Assembly: GCA_002314595.1 (NCBI GenBank)
Contig: DCGP01000032.1
Coordinates: 146,872-210,871, forward strand
Length of the DNA: 64,000 nt
Reading direction: 5' to 3'
Source of the DNA: Clostridiales bacterium UBA1775
GTDB lineage: Bacteria; Bacillota; Clostridia; Monoglobales; Firm-18
Position numbers and translations under genes: made by a program. Shown piece after piece: positions 1 through 8,322 of the stretch (position 1 is its first letter; the number at the start of each line of letters is the position of its first letter). The notes beneath the pieces were generated by a model. It was not told the origin of the DNA, ran no database searches, and worked only from the letters and a program-made list of their open reading frames with translations.

Positions 1-452
1 ATATATAGCATTAAAACTATTACAGATATTATTAAAACCATTAAAATATCAGTTTCGGACATAGCAAGAATACTACCAAACATATAGTTGTATACATCTG
101 TGTTAGCACCTGATGAAAATGATATTATAGTTACACCTAATGCAAGAGCAGAGGTAGAAATAATGGCAATGGCTGCATCTCCTTTAATTTTGCTTGTATC
201 TCTAATTCTAAGCAGCAAAAATGCTGCAATAACAACTACCGGTATAGCAATGTAAATAGGCGTCATACCAACAGCAGTAGCAATAGCCAAAGCACCAAAG
301 CCAACGTGAGAAAGTCCGTCTCCAATCATAGAATATCGCTTTAATACAAGGCTTACACCTAATAGGGCAGAACATAGGGAAACCAATATACCGCCTATAA
401 ACGCCCTTTGAATAAAGTCAAGGGCAAAAAAATCCATAAATAATTGACTCAT
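1..452 (-). CDS. znuB: Zinc/manganese ABC transporter permease (partial)
   Basis: Partial gene whose 3' end lies beyond the window. The visible 150 residues begin MSQLFMDFF and contain several hydrophobic segments. The stretch LKRYSMIGDGLSHVGFG is typical of ABC-3 family metal permeases (ZnuB/AdcB/MntB). The protein would form the membrane channel through which metal delivered by the lipoprotein ZnuA is imported using the ATPase ZnuC. The start at 452 follows an AGGAGGT ribosome site and overlaps the ATPase stop codon as ATGA, so the two are translationally coupled. Zinc rather than manganese is inferred from the Fur-type regulator heading the operon. Confidence 0.9.
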   Translation of the reverse strand, partial: MSQLFMDFFALDFIQRAFIGGILVSLCSALLGVSLVLKRYSMIGDGLSHVGFGALAIATAVGMTPIYIAIPVVVIAAFLLLRIRDTSKIKGDAAIAIISTSALALGVTIISFSSGANTDVYNYMFGSILAMSETDILMVLIISVIVLMLY

Positions 453-1159
453 ATTTCTGTACCTCCTCTAAGCTTTTTAGAAAAGTCAGAATTCAAGTAT
501 TCTTCCGTAGTGCCGTAAAAATAACCGTTCCTTGTTTCAAGGTGTAAAATGTGGTCTGCATATTTAACGGCACTTTCAATATCGTGGGAAACCATAATTA
601 CAGTAAGATGATATTCCTTGTTTAATTTGTTAATTAGTTCGTACATACTGTTGGTTACAATAGGGTCAAGGCCTGTAACAGGCTCGTCTAATATCAATAG
701 TCTGTTTGCAGCACATAAAGCCCTTGCAAGCAAGGTTCTTTGTTGCAATCCACCTGATATTTGGTTGTAGCATTTGTCTTTACGGTCATATATTTCAAGC
801 AATTTCATATTTCTAACGGCAATTTCCTTTTCTCTCTTAGAGTAAAAAGGCCTTGCACCTCGCTTGTTTAAACAACCTGAAATAACCACCTCGTAAACTG
901 ATGCAGGGAAGTCCTTTTGGACTTGTGTCTGTTGTGGTAAATATCCAATAGACCTGTTTTCCAAATTTTCGCCCAAAATCACTTCGCCCTTTGAAGGCTT
1001 TTTCAACCCTAAAAGTCCATTCATCAGCGTTGTTTTACCACTGCCGTTTTCCCCTACAATACAAAGATAATCTCCACAGCCTACTTCAAAGGAAACCCCT
1101 GATAATATTGGTAAATTGTTATATTGAAATTCTACATTTTTACATTCGATTAAAGCCAT
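449..1159 (-). CDS. znuC: Zinc ABC transporter ATP-binding protein
   Basis: A 236-residue ATPase that energises metal import. Walker A GENGSGKTT is at residues 36-44, the signature ISGGLQQR at 134-141, Walker B LLILDEP at 154-160 and the switch histidine in SHD at 192. Isoleucine and leucine in the signature replace the usual LSGGQ, which is common in this subfamily. Length is normal for ZnuC/AdcC. The start codon touches the znuA stop and the stop overlaps the znuB start, so all three transport genes are tightly coupled. The cytoplasmic ATPase dimer would pair with ZnuB. Specificity for zinc over manganese is inferred from context. Confidence 0.93.
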   Translation of the reverse strand: MALIECKNVEFQYNNLPILSGVSFEVGCGDYLCIVGENGSGKTTLMNGLLGLKKPSKGEVILGENLENRSIGYLPQQTQVQKDFPASVYEVVISGCLNKRGARPFYSKREKEIAVRNMKLLEIYDRKDKCYNQISGGLQQRTLLARALCAANRLLILDEPVTGLDPIVTNSMYELINKLNKEYHLTVIMVSHDIESAVKYADHILHLETRNGYFYGTTEEYLNSDFSKKLRGGTEI

Positions 1160-2088
1160 TAACTTAGTGCCTCCACTATATTTTCAAGGTTGTTACTCAT
1201 TAGCTCAGCGTATGTTATGCCACTTTCAAAATCCTTTACTGTTACGTTGTGGCAAGAGTGTAACATCAATTTCTTTACACCGGTTGCCTCGCATATTGTG
1301 TCTGCAATTTTTTGATTTGAAAATTCGGTATAAAATACAACAGGTATGTTTTCTGCCTTTACTTTATCAACCAAGAATGCAAGAGTTTTAGCACTTGGTT
1401 CGGACTGGTCAGAACATCCCTTAAATGCAGCATAATAACTTAAACCATAACATTTAGTAAAGTATAAAAACGGAAATCTGTCTCCAAATACAATGGTTTT
1501 AGCTTTGCTGTTATTAACAACATTTTCAAATTGCTTGTCAAGTTCACTGATTTTATTAACATAGTCCTTTTCATTACTTTTGTAATATTCAGTATTTTCC
1601 TTGTCTTTGCTGATAACTACCTCAGCAACCTTTTCAACCATCTTTATTGCATTTTTAGGTGATGTCCATATATGCTCATCATATTCATCTTCATCGTCGT
1701 CATCACCATCCATACCCTCAATCTGCTCTTCTTTAAGATTGTCGGTAACCTCCATAAGTGCAACAATAGTTGTCTTGCTTGTGTCAATAGAGGAAATAAT
1801 TTTTTCAACCCATTGGTCTGATTCTCCACCATTGTATATAAATATATCTGAATTTCTGATTTTTAAAATATCCTGAGGTGTAGGGTCGTATGTATGACTT
1901 TCAGTACCGGGTTTTAAAAGCATTTCGATGTTTGCTTTATCCTTGGCAACAGCTCTTGCAAAGTCGTATTGAGGAAACATTGTAGCAACAATATTTAATT
2001 TTTCATTTTTATTTTCTATCTTATTTTCACAACTGCAAAAGCAAAAAATTGTAGATAGAATAAGCAAAACTGAAATTGTTTTTTTCAT
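1159..2088 (-). CDS. znuA: Zinc-binding lipoprotein of ABC transporter
   Basis: A 309-residue extracytoplasmic metal-binding protein of the cluster A-I (ZnuA/TroA) family. The signal peptide ends in a lipobox-like FCSC with Cys20 as the lipidated residue. A likely metal ligand is His65 in ESHTYDP. A second is His139, which follows a run of acidic residues at 127-138 (seven Asp and three Glu). Family members often carry a histidine-rich loop there; this one is acidic. The next motif reads FGDRFPF rather than the histidine-containing version, a variant I have seen described in Clostridia. It captures zinc outside the membrane for ZnuB/ZnuC. It is second in the zur-znuACB operon, 3 bp after zur. 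Confidence 0.9.
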   Translation of the reverse strand: MKKTISVLLILSTIFCFCSCENKIENKNEKLNIVATMFPQYDFARAVAKDKANIEMLLKPGTESHTYDPTPQDILKIRNSDIFIYNGGESDQWVEKIISSIDTSKTTIVALMEVTDNLKEEQIEGMDGDDDDEDEYDEHIWTSPKNAIKMVEKVAEVVISKDKENTEYYKSNEKDYVNKISELDKQFENVVNNSKAKTIVFGDRFPFLYFTKCYGLSYYAAFKGCSDQSEPSAKTLAFLVDKVKAENIPVVFYTEFSNQKIADTICEATGVKKLMLHSCHNVTVKDFESGITYAELMSNNLENIVEALS

Positions 2089-2091
2089 TTA

Positions 2092-2493
2092 TCAATTCTC
2101 CTTTTCCTTGCAAGCTTTACACATTCCGTAAAGAATAGTCTTTGAAATGTCGATGTCAAAATTATGCTCAGTGTTAATATGACTGTTAAGGTCCTCCATG
2201 TGTTCACAGTCAAGGTGAATAAGCAAACCACACTCAATACATTTTAAATGGAAGTGCTTGTCGCATTGATGATTACTGCCAACATATTGGTAAACAACAG
2301 ATTTAGCATTTGAACCACGAAATCTGCGTATAGTACCATCTTCAACCAAACCTGAAATCAGCCTATATACTGTGCTTTGTCCAATTTTGTTTTTGGAACA
2401 TAAATATTCATTTATTTCCTTTGTAGAAAATTGCTTGTTGTTATTTTCAGCAAAAAAGTTGATTAGTAACTGCTTTTGTTTGGTATTATACAT
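2092..2493 (-). CDS. zur: Fur-family metalloregulator, probably Zur
   Basis: A 133-residue Fur-family repressor. An N-terminal winged helix (KEINEYLCSKNKIGQSTVYR) is followed by a His-rich metal site HQCDKHFHLKC and two CxxC pairs, CIECG and CKACK, which would hold the structural zinc. Being first in an operon with znuACB suggests a zinc sensor that represses its own operon when zinc is plentiful. PerR or Fur cannot be excluded from the sequence alone, but genomic context favours Zur. Its promoter lies at 2528-2556. Ribosome site GGAGGGC precedes the ATG. Confidence 0.87.
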   Translation of the reverse strand: MYNTKQKQLLINFFAENNNKQFSTKEINEYLCSKNKIGQSTVYRLISGLVEDGTIRRFRGSNAKSVVYQYVGSNHQCDKHFHLKCIECGLLIHLDCEHMEDLNSHINTEHNFDIDISKTILYGMCKACKEKEN

Positions 2494-2527
2494 ATTTGCC
2501 CTCCACGAATTTAAGAATTACTCTCAT

Positions 2528-2556
2528 ATTATATACCATAAATTCAAAAAAGTCAA
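2528..2556 (-). promoter_or_regulatory. SigA-type promoter of zur-znuACB
   Basis: On the minus strand TTGACT (2551-2556) and TATAAT (2528-2533) are separated by exactly 17 bp. It reads into zur. The terminator of the upstream gene overlaps its upstream side. An autoregulatory Zur operator would be expected here, but no clear long palindrome is visible over the -10. Confidence 0.8.
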
Positions 2557-2586
2557 TAAAAATGGCGATATCTTTACGATATCGCC
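2541..2586 (-). terminator. Rho-independent terminator
   Basis: Perfect 9-bp stem, GGCGATATC at 2564-2572 pairing with GATATCGCC at 2578-2586 around a 5-nt loop, followed on the minus strand by a U-rich tract. It ends transcription of the epimerase-like gene at 2643-3644. Confidence 0.85.
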
Positions 2587-2642
2587 TAATTTTACTTTGA
2601 AATATAAATACCAAAATTCAAGTACCTGCAAATATTATACTA

Positions 2643-3644
2643 TTATTTTCCTAACCCTGTAACATCAACTTCATTTTCTGCAAAGTTAACCTTTATGTAT
2701 GTTTCGTAAGTCTTGCCCGGTTCAATAAATTTCAAAATTCCTTCCTTACGCATAACATCTCTGCCGTCAGGAGTACAGTTAGAAGGTTCAAGACCTAAAA
2801 CATATTCTGTTTCACCCATCATTTTCCACTCTGTAAATTTATCTAATGTTTCCTTGTTAAATTCCATTACAAGTCCCTTTTTAATATCGGGGTTATATAT
2901 ACCAACCTTTGCAAGTCCGTCAGTAGCCTTTACATCGTGGTAATAGCATCTTTCTTCATAGCCGTGTTGAGGCACTTCCATATTAAGACAATTTTCCACA
3001 TCATCTTTGGCGTGTTGATTTCTTGGAGTAACCGAATTTGCAGGAATAACAACCTTTGCATTTTCGGAAAGTAACGGATAACCCATATTGATATGGTAAA
3101 GCAACATACACGGACGAACTTTGCTGTCAATATTTTTGATAGAGTCTTTTATAACAATACTGTTTTCTGTTTTGGAAATTATATAAGTCCTTGTAAGGTA
3201 ATATTTTTGACCAAACAAAGAACCATCACTTACATACCCTTTTACAATAATTTCTTTTTCATTTTCCTCGTACAAATAGTTTTCACAAGGGGTGTTGCCG
3301 ATAGTACCGTGCATAGGCACTTTTTCACCGTCATCAACACAGGGAACACCTGTTCCGTCAATGCCACAGGTTGTCATAAATCCGGCGTTAAACGACTTTA
3401 AAAATCCGTCATCTTCTCTGTCATAGTATGCAGGTGCAACATAACCACTTGGTGCAAAATATCCCATATTAGCGCCATTAAAACTAATTCTTGGAATATC
3501 TAAGCAACGGTCAGGAGCAAGTGTAATATGCAAACCCTTGCCGTTTCTGATTTCTAAAAGTGTCATTCCTTTACCTTTGCCCTTTGCCAAAATAACTTCT
3601 TCAACGCCACAAATTTGTGAGTGATGTCCTAAATATTTATTCAT
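2643..3644 (-). CDS. Aldose-1-epimerase-like protein (DUF4432 type)
   Basis: A 333-residue protein with the galactose-mutarotase-like beta-sandwich signature. The N-terminal GKGLHITLAPDRCLDIPR and later motifs such as LYHINMGYP and GLEPSN resemble the DUF4432 branch of the aldose-1-epimerase superfamily. These proteins bind sugars and probably interconvert anomers, but the substrate is unknown. It has its own terminator (2541-2586) and stands alone between the zinc operon and sigG on the same strand. It is cytoplasmic with no signal peptide. Confidence is good for the fold and low for the exact reaction. Confidence 0.75.
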   Translation of the reverse strand: MNKYLGHHSQICGVEEVILAKGKGKGMTLLEIRNGKGLHITLAPDRCLDIPRISFNGANMGYFAPSGYVAPAYYDREDDGFLKSFNAGFMTTCGIDGTGVPCVDDGEKVPMHGTIGNTPCENYLYEENEKEIIVKGYVSDGSLFGQKYYLTRTYIISKTENSIVIKDSIKNIDSKVRPCMLLYHINMGYPLLSENAKVVIPANSVTPRNQHAKDDVENCLNMEVPQHGYEERCYYHDVKATDGLAKVGIYNPDIKKGLVMEFNKETLDKFTEWKMMGETEYVLGLEPSNCTPDGRDVMRKEGILKFIEPGKTYETYIKVNFAENEVDVTGLGK

Positions 3645-3707
3645 AATATTTTAACTCCTTTTTATGTTATATTTTTATTATATCACATTATTATTAAATG
3701 GTAAATA

Positions 3708-4478
3708 TTAAATATATTTTTTCATACGATTTAGTGCAGATTTTTCAAGCCTTGAAACCTGAGCCTGTGAAATATCTATTTCACTTGCCACTTCCATTTG
3801 AGTTTTACCTTGGAAAAATCGCATATTCAGTATCTGCTTTTCTCTTTTGTTAAGCTTTTTCAATGCGTCGTTAAGTGCAATCTTTTCAAGCCAAGCTTCA
3901 TCTGTGTTTTTGTCATCTTTAACCTGGTCAACAACATATATTGCGTCCCCACCATCGTGGTAAATTGGTTCAAATAGTGAAATAGGTTCTTGTATAGCAT
4001 CTAATGCCATAACGATTTCTTCTTTTGGTATGTCAATTTCTTTTGATATTTCGCCAATTGTTGGCTCTTTAAACTGTGTAGAAATAATTTTTTCCTTTGC
4101 AGATAATGCTTTGTATGCAGTATCTCTTAATGACCTGCTTACTCTAATAGAGTTGTTGTCCCTTAAATATCGTCTTATTTCACCGATAATCATCGGCACA
4201 GCGTATGTGCTAAATTGCACACCCTGTGAAGTGTCAAAATTGTCAATGGCTTTAATCAGTCCAACGCACCCAATTTGGAATAAATCGTCAGGATTTTCAT
4301 TTCGATTACTGAATTTCCTGATAACACTTAAAACAAGTTTAAGATTTCCGTTAATAAATTCTTCTCTTGCACCTTTATCTCCGTTTTTTATTCTTTCAAA
4401 GAGCTTTGCTTTTTCGTCCTTTGAAAGCACTTTAAGTTTAGAAGTGTTAACACCGCAAATTTCAACTTTTTTATTCAA
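3708..4478 (-). CDS. sigG: Forespore sigma factor SigG
   Basis: Sporulation sigma factor acting in the late forespore. The N-terminus KVEICGVNTSKL is diagnostic of SigG. Region 2 holds FSTYAVPMIIGEIRRYLRDN and region 4 ends with GKTQMEVASEIDISQAQVSR. With a TTG start at 4478 the protein is 256 residues, close to the 260 of B. subtilis SigG. An upstream in-frame ATG at 4535 would add 19 residues foreign to the family and lies inside a hairpin arm, so I reject it. The only plausible ribosome site, AAAGG (4490-4494), lies in the 3' arm of a 17-bp stem. It is the last gene of the mre-min operon. Confidence 0.93.
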   Translation of the reverse strand: MNKKVEICGVNTSKLKVLSKDEKAKLFERIKNGDKGAREEFINGNLKLVLSVIRKFSNRNENPDDLFQIGCVGLIKAIDNFDTSQGVQFSTYAVPMIIGEIRRYLRDNNSIRVSRSLRDTAYKALSAKEKIISTQFKEPTIGEISKEIDIPKEEIVMALDAIQEPISLFEPIYHDGGDAIYVVDQVKDDKNTDEAWLEKIALNDALKKLNKREKQILNMRFFQGKTQMEVASEIDISQAQVSRLEKSALNRMKKYI

Positions 4479-4480
4479 AA

Positions 4481-4536
4481 AATGCACATCCTTTGGTTTT
4501 TTAATAACTAAATTATTCCACCAAAGGATGTGCATT
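4481..4536 (-). promoter_or_regulatory. sigG leader hairpin hiding the ribosome site
   Basis: Bases 4481-4497 and 4520-4536 form a perfect 17-bp inverted repeat with a 22-nt loop. In the minus-strand transcript the 3' arm contains AAAGGATG, the likely Shine-Dalgarno of sigG, so folding would block translation. There is no T-tract after the stem, which argues against a terminator. A leader hairpin that reduces sigG translation has been described in B. subtilis (from memory); equivalence here is inferred. Confidence 0.85.
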
Positions 4537-4549
4537 ATTCGTAAAATAT

Positions 4550-4954
4550 TTATTTTTTAGGGTTTACAATATCACGCCAATCAAGGTCGCCTCTTTCAAG
4601 ACCGTGAATTAAAACCTCAGCAGTTGCTATGTTGGTAGCAATAGGAACATTATGTATATCACAAAGCTTTAAAAGAGCAGTAATGTCAGGCTCGTGAGGC
4701 ATAGGAGTAAGAGGGTCTCTAAAAAACATAACAAGGTCAATCTCATTATAGGCAATACGAGCTCCTATCTGTTGGTCTCCACCCTGTGAACCGGTAAGGA
4801 ATTTTTGAATATTAAGTCCTGTTGCGTCAGCAATTAACGAGCCGGTAGTACCGGTTGCAACTAATGTATGTTTAGATAGAATACCGGAATAAGCAATACA
4901 AAATTCTATCATAAGTTCTTTCTTTTTGTCATGTGCAATAAGTGCAATATTCAT
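4550..4954 (-). CDS. mgsA: Methylglyoxal synthase
   Basis: A 134-residue enzyme converting dihydroxyacetone phosphate to methylglyoxal and phosphate, a glycolytic overflow bypass. The phosphate-binding loop TGTTGSLI, the catalytic aspartate in SQGGDQQIG (Asp60) and the His in MPHEPD (His87) are all present. Length matches the family, whose members are hexamers in the cytoplasm. It sits 22 bp after minD; mgsA close to the mre/min cluster is a recurring arrangement in Clostridia. Confidence 0.95.
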   Translation of the reverse strand: MNIALIAHDKKKELMIEFCIAYSGILSKHTLVATGTTGSLIADATGLNIQKFLTGSQGGDQQIGARIAYNEIDLVMFFRDPLTPMPHEPDITALLKLCDIHNVPIATNIATAEVLIHGLERGDLDWRDIVNPKK

Positions 4955-4976
4955 TATAGTTCACTCTCCTAATGTA

Positions 4977-5747
4977 TTAAAATATTCCTAAGAATTTTTT
5001 TCTTTTGTCAGCTAATATTGGGACTTTTTGACCTGTAATGCGTTTGGCAATGTTAGTATATGCCATACCAACTCTTGACTTTTTGTTCAGTACAAGAGGA
5101 GTACCAACGTTATTTGCGCGTACAATTTCCTTGTCCTCAGGTACTGCACCGATTAAGGGAACGGCAATAACATTTATAATATCATCTACACTTAACATCT
5201 CACCACTTTTAACCATATCAAGTCTTATCTTATTTATTATAAGATATATTTCATTAAATTTCAAGTCCTCAAGTTTAGAAACTGTCATATCAGCATCTCT
5301 AACAGAAATTATTTCAGGCGTAGCAATGATTAAAGCCTTTGTAGCTTTTTGAGACATTAGCATAAACCCTTCGTGAATACCTGCTGGGCAGTCAATAAAT
5401 ATATAATCGTAATATGGGCTTATTTTATCAATCAATTCCCCAAGCTTTTTAGAATCCACCTTGCTGATATCAACATTTTGAGGAGGAGGAAGAAGACTTA
5501 ACCCACTTCCGTTAATATCGGAAATAATAGCTTGCTCAAAAGTACATTTTTCGTTAATTACATCGTAAAAATCATATACAATTTCATTTTGTAATCCTAA
5601 AATAACGTCCAAATTGCGTAGTCCTATATCTCCGTCAATTAACAGCACTCTTTTGCCCATTGAAGCAAGTGCTGTGCCGATATTTGCAGTGGTGGTAGAT
5701 TTACCAACACCGCCTTTTCCTGATGCTATTGCAATAATTTGAGCCAT
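4977..5747 (-). CDS. minD: Septum-site determining ATPase MinD
   Basis: A 256-residue deviant-Walker ATPase. Motif KGGVGKST starts at residue 11, and the C-terminal basic amphipathic tail KRKKFLGIF is the membrane-targeting sequence. MinD normally recruits the division inhibitor MinC to the membrane. Here it follows mrdA by 10 bp and precedes mgsA by 22 bp, so there is no room for minC or minE, which commonly flank minD. Partners must be encoded elsewhere or replaced. Confidence 0.93.
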   Translation of the reverse strand: MAQIIAIASGKGGVGKSTTTANIGTALASMGKRVLLIDGDIGLRNLDVILGLQNEIVYDFYDVINEKCTFEQAIISDINGSGLSLLPPPQNVDISKVDSKKLGELIDKISPYYDYIFIDCPAGIHEGFMLMSQKATKALIIATPEIISVRDADMTVSKLEDLKFNEIYLIINKIRLDMVKSGEMLSVDDIINVIAVPLIGAVPEDKEIVRANNVGTPLVLNKKSRVGMAYTNIAKRITGQKVPILADKRKKFLGIF

Positions 5748-5757
5748 ATTTTCACCT

Positions 5758-7803
5758 CTATGGTATTAGTCTGTTGTTTGTTTTGTTTTCGTCATTTACA
5801 ATTTTAGGTTCCATATAATATCTAATTATCTTTTTGGCAATTGGCGCAACATAATTACCATGTGCACCATGTTCAACTACAATTGCTATTGCAATTTGAG
5901 GGTTGTCAAGGGGAGCAGCTGCAACAAACAATGCGTTTGCAGTGCCTGTGGGAACAGACGCAGTACCTGTTTTACCGCCGACAGGTATTTCAAAGTCGGC
6001 AAATACATTACTTGCAGTACCTGTTTCGGAAACTGCCTTCATACCCTGAATAATTGCATTGTAGTTTTCAGGCGAAATGTCAACCTTGTCAACAACCTCT
6101 GCTTCATTTCTTAAAACAACCTTGGAATCCTTGTTGCTTTTAACTTCCTTAATTAGATGAACCTTATACCTTGTACCGCCGTTTACAACTGTGGCAACGT
6201 AATTTGCAAGCTGTAATGGTGTAAACAAGTGGTCGGATTGACCAATTGCAGCCTGTAAGGTATCACCGGGGTACCATACAGCACTAATCTTTTCTCTGTA
6301 TTCTTTAGAAGCAAATATTCCCTTTGCCTCACCGGTTAATTCACTGCCGGTGTATTCACCTAATCCGAATTTTTTACCATACTCTGCAAGCTTGTCAATG
6401 CCCATGCGTCTGCCAACCTCATAGAAGTAGTAGTTACATGAATTTTCAATGGCTTGGCTTACATTTTGAGGCCCATGACCAATACCGTAATCGTCATAGT
6501 ACCAACAAACAGGAGCATATCCTGCTGATTCATAATACTTATAAATACCGGTATCGTTTATTTGTTCCTTTGTGTTTATAACTCCTGACTCTAATGCAGC
6601 TACTGCAGTAAGCATTTTAAATGTAGAACCGGGAGCATAAGTTCCTGAAATTGCTCTGTTCCACATAGGCTTTGCAGGATTTTCGGATAATTGTTTATAA
6701 TCCTGATTAAATGTATTTTGGTTAAATGTTGGGTAGGACGCCAAAGCCAAAACCTCACCGTTGTTTACATCAACAACAGCAACAGCACCGGCTGTGGCAC
6801 CAAATCCTCCACATATTTGAGTAACAGTTTGAGCTAATGATTCCTCGGCAATTTTTTGTAATTCCAAATCTATTGTTAGTGCAACATTGTTGCCGGGTAC
6901 GGCAGGCTCAGTTTCAAGTACGTTTATGGTGCTTCCGTTAATGCTCTGTTCTGTGCTTTGTGCACCGTCCTTGCCTTTTAGGTATTCTTCCATTATCTTT
7001 TCAATGCCCTCTTTACCGATAATGTCATTCATACCATATCCCTTAGATTTTAATTCATCATATTCTTCTTTATATATGATACCAACTCTGCCTAAAATGT
7101 GGGAAGCAATAGTTCCGTTTACATTTACACGAATTGGTTCAACTGAAATATTAACTCCTTTAAATTTTTCACTTTGTTCTCTAATGTACGAAACAACCTC
7201 CATAGAAATATCGGAAGCGAATGTATATGGAGTAAAAGAATTAAAGCTTCGAGCTTCCATTTCATACCTTACACCGATAATTTTTCTTTGTGTTTCGGTG
7301 TCATATTTATCATCAACCTCATATTTATCTTTAAGCATTGCCAAAACTTCTTTGGCAGTCATACCTTTTTTGTATTGGTTTTTTCCTAAAAAGTAATCAA
7401 TATTTTCCTTTTCGGTAGGCTTGGTATAGTTTGGGGAAGTAAAACTGTAAACACCCTCAGCAGTAATAGGCAATGTGTCATAATAGGATTGACCATACTG
7501 CTCTAATATTTTAATGGTATTTAAAATCAATTCATTTAACTTATCGTCTTCAATATATTCTTTTTGAAAAATAATGTTAAAGCCCATTCTGTTAGTAACC
7601 AAGGGTCTGCCATACCTGTCTGTAATATCACCACGAGAGGCTGTAACAGGTAATGATTTCAAAAGTCGTTTTTCGGATTGCTCCTTGTATGAAGCACCAT
7701 TTATAATTTGTAAATTTATAAGTCTAATAAATATTAAAACTATAAGCAAAATTATTATTCCAATAATTATTTTAACTCTGTTTTCATTAAGCTTACCAAT
7801 CAA
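5758..7803 (-). CDS. mrdA: Penicillin-binding protein 2, elongasome transpeptidase
   Basis: A 681-residue class B penicillin-binding protein. One N-terminal membrane anchor (residues about 11-33) is followed by a dimerisation region starting near SRGDITDRYGRPL and a transpeptidase domain. The acyl-enzyme serine is in STFK (393-396), with SCN at 455-457 and KTGT at 611-614. It crosslinks peptidoglycan during cylinder growth with MreBCD. Its start overlaps the mreD stop by 4 bp. Synteny with mreBCD identifies it as PBP2 rather than the division or spore-specific enzymes. No rodA lies in this operon. Confidence 0.93.
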   Translation of the reverse strand: MIGKLNENRVKIIIGIIILLIVLIFIRLINLQIINGASYKEQSEKRLLKSLPVTASRGDITDRYGRPLVTNRMGFNIIFQKEYIEDDKLNELILNTIKILEQYGQSYYDTLPITAEGVYSFTSPNYTKPTEKENIDYFLGKNQYKKGMTAKEVLAMLKDKYEVDDKYDTETQRKIIGVRYEMEARSFNSFTPYTFASDISMEVVSYIREQSEKFKGVNISVEPIRVNVNGTIASHILGRVGIIYKEEYDELKSKGYGMNDIIGKEGIEKIMEEYLKGKDGAQSTEQSINGSTINVLETEPAVPGNNVALTIDLELQKIAEESLAQTVTQICGGFGATAGAVAVVDVNNGEVLALASYPTFNQNTFNQDYKQLSENPAKPMWNRAISGTYAPGSTFKMLTAVAALESGVINTKEQINDTGIYKYYESAGYAPVCWYYDDYGIGHGPQNVSQAIENSCNYYFYEVGRRMGIDKLAEYGKKFGLGEYTGSELTGEAKGIFASKEYREKISAVWYPGDTLQAAIGQSDHLFTPLQLANYVATVVNGGTRYKVHLIKEVKSNKDSKVVLRNEAEVVDKVDISPENYNAIIQGMKAVSETGTASNVFADFEIPVGGKTGTASVPTGTANALFVAAAPLDNPQIAIAIVVEHGAHGNYVAPIAKKIIRYYMEPKIVNDENKTNNRLIP

Positions 7804-8309
7804 TTTAAAATGTCCCTCCTGTCCTTTTGCCCAAACAATTTAACAGTAAGGTAGTAAATTGGAATAGCGCTTATTGCAGTGTAAATTCCAATAGGCAATA
7901 TTTTCACAAAAAGCATATAGAAAAATGATGATTTTCCTGCAATTGCAAAGTGAAATATCTGTATAGAAGCCTCACAAATAACTGCACTAATTCCTGAAAA
8001 TAGCATTGTAACTCCAACATTTTTACGAAAAAACGATATGTTAATATAACCAAAAATAATAGGAAGATACATATAACTAATACTGTTAATAACTATGGTA
8101 CCACTGCTTAAAAAGTCGGTAATTATACCACAAATAAGCCCTACAATGCCTGCCTCAATAGGCCCTTCATTTACAGAAACAGCAAGGACAAATGCAATAA
8201 CTATGTTTGGCATAACGGAGAAAATCTTTAAATATTGACATAGTGATGCCTGAAAAGAAGTAAGTAAAATAATAATTAGTGCATATTTTAATATTCTAAA
8301 CGGCTTCAC
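7800..8309 (-). CDS. mreD: Rod shape-determining protein MreD
   Basis: A 169-residue integral membrane protein with about five hydrophobic helices, matching MreD size and topology. It links MreB filaments and MreC to peptidoglycan synthases. The family diverges quickly, so the call rests mainly on position between mreC (13 bp upstream) and mrdA (4-bp overlap) plus hydropathy. The segment EGPIEAGIVGLICGIITDF is MreD-like. Confidence 0.9.
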   Translation of the reverse strand: MKPFRILKYALIIILLTSFQASLCQYLKIFSVMPNIVIAFVLAVSVNEGPIEAGIVGLICGIITDFLSSGTIVINSISYMYLPIIFGYINISFFRKNVGVTMLFSGISAVICEASIQIFHFAIAGKSSFFYMLFVKILPIGIYTAISAIPIYYLTVKLFGQKDRRDILN

Positions 8310-8322
8310 CTTTTATTCTCCT

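Noticed and set aside
1601..1876. Serine-rich plus-strand open frame
   Set aside because: It is the antisense shadow of the acidic loop of ZnuA; Asp codons give Ser runs on the other strand.
4479..4535. In-frame ATG 4535 as start of sigG
   Set aside because: The extra 19 residues are unlike any SigG, and the ATG lies inside the 5' arm of the leader hairpin; TTG 4478 restores family length and N-terminus.
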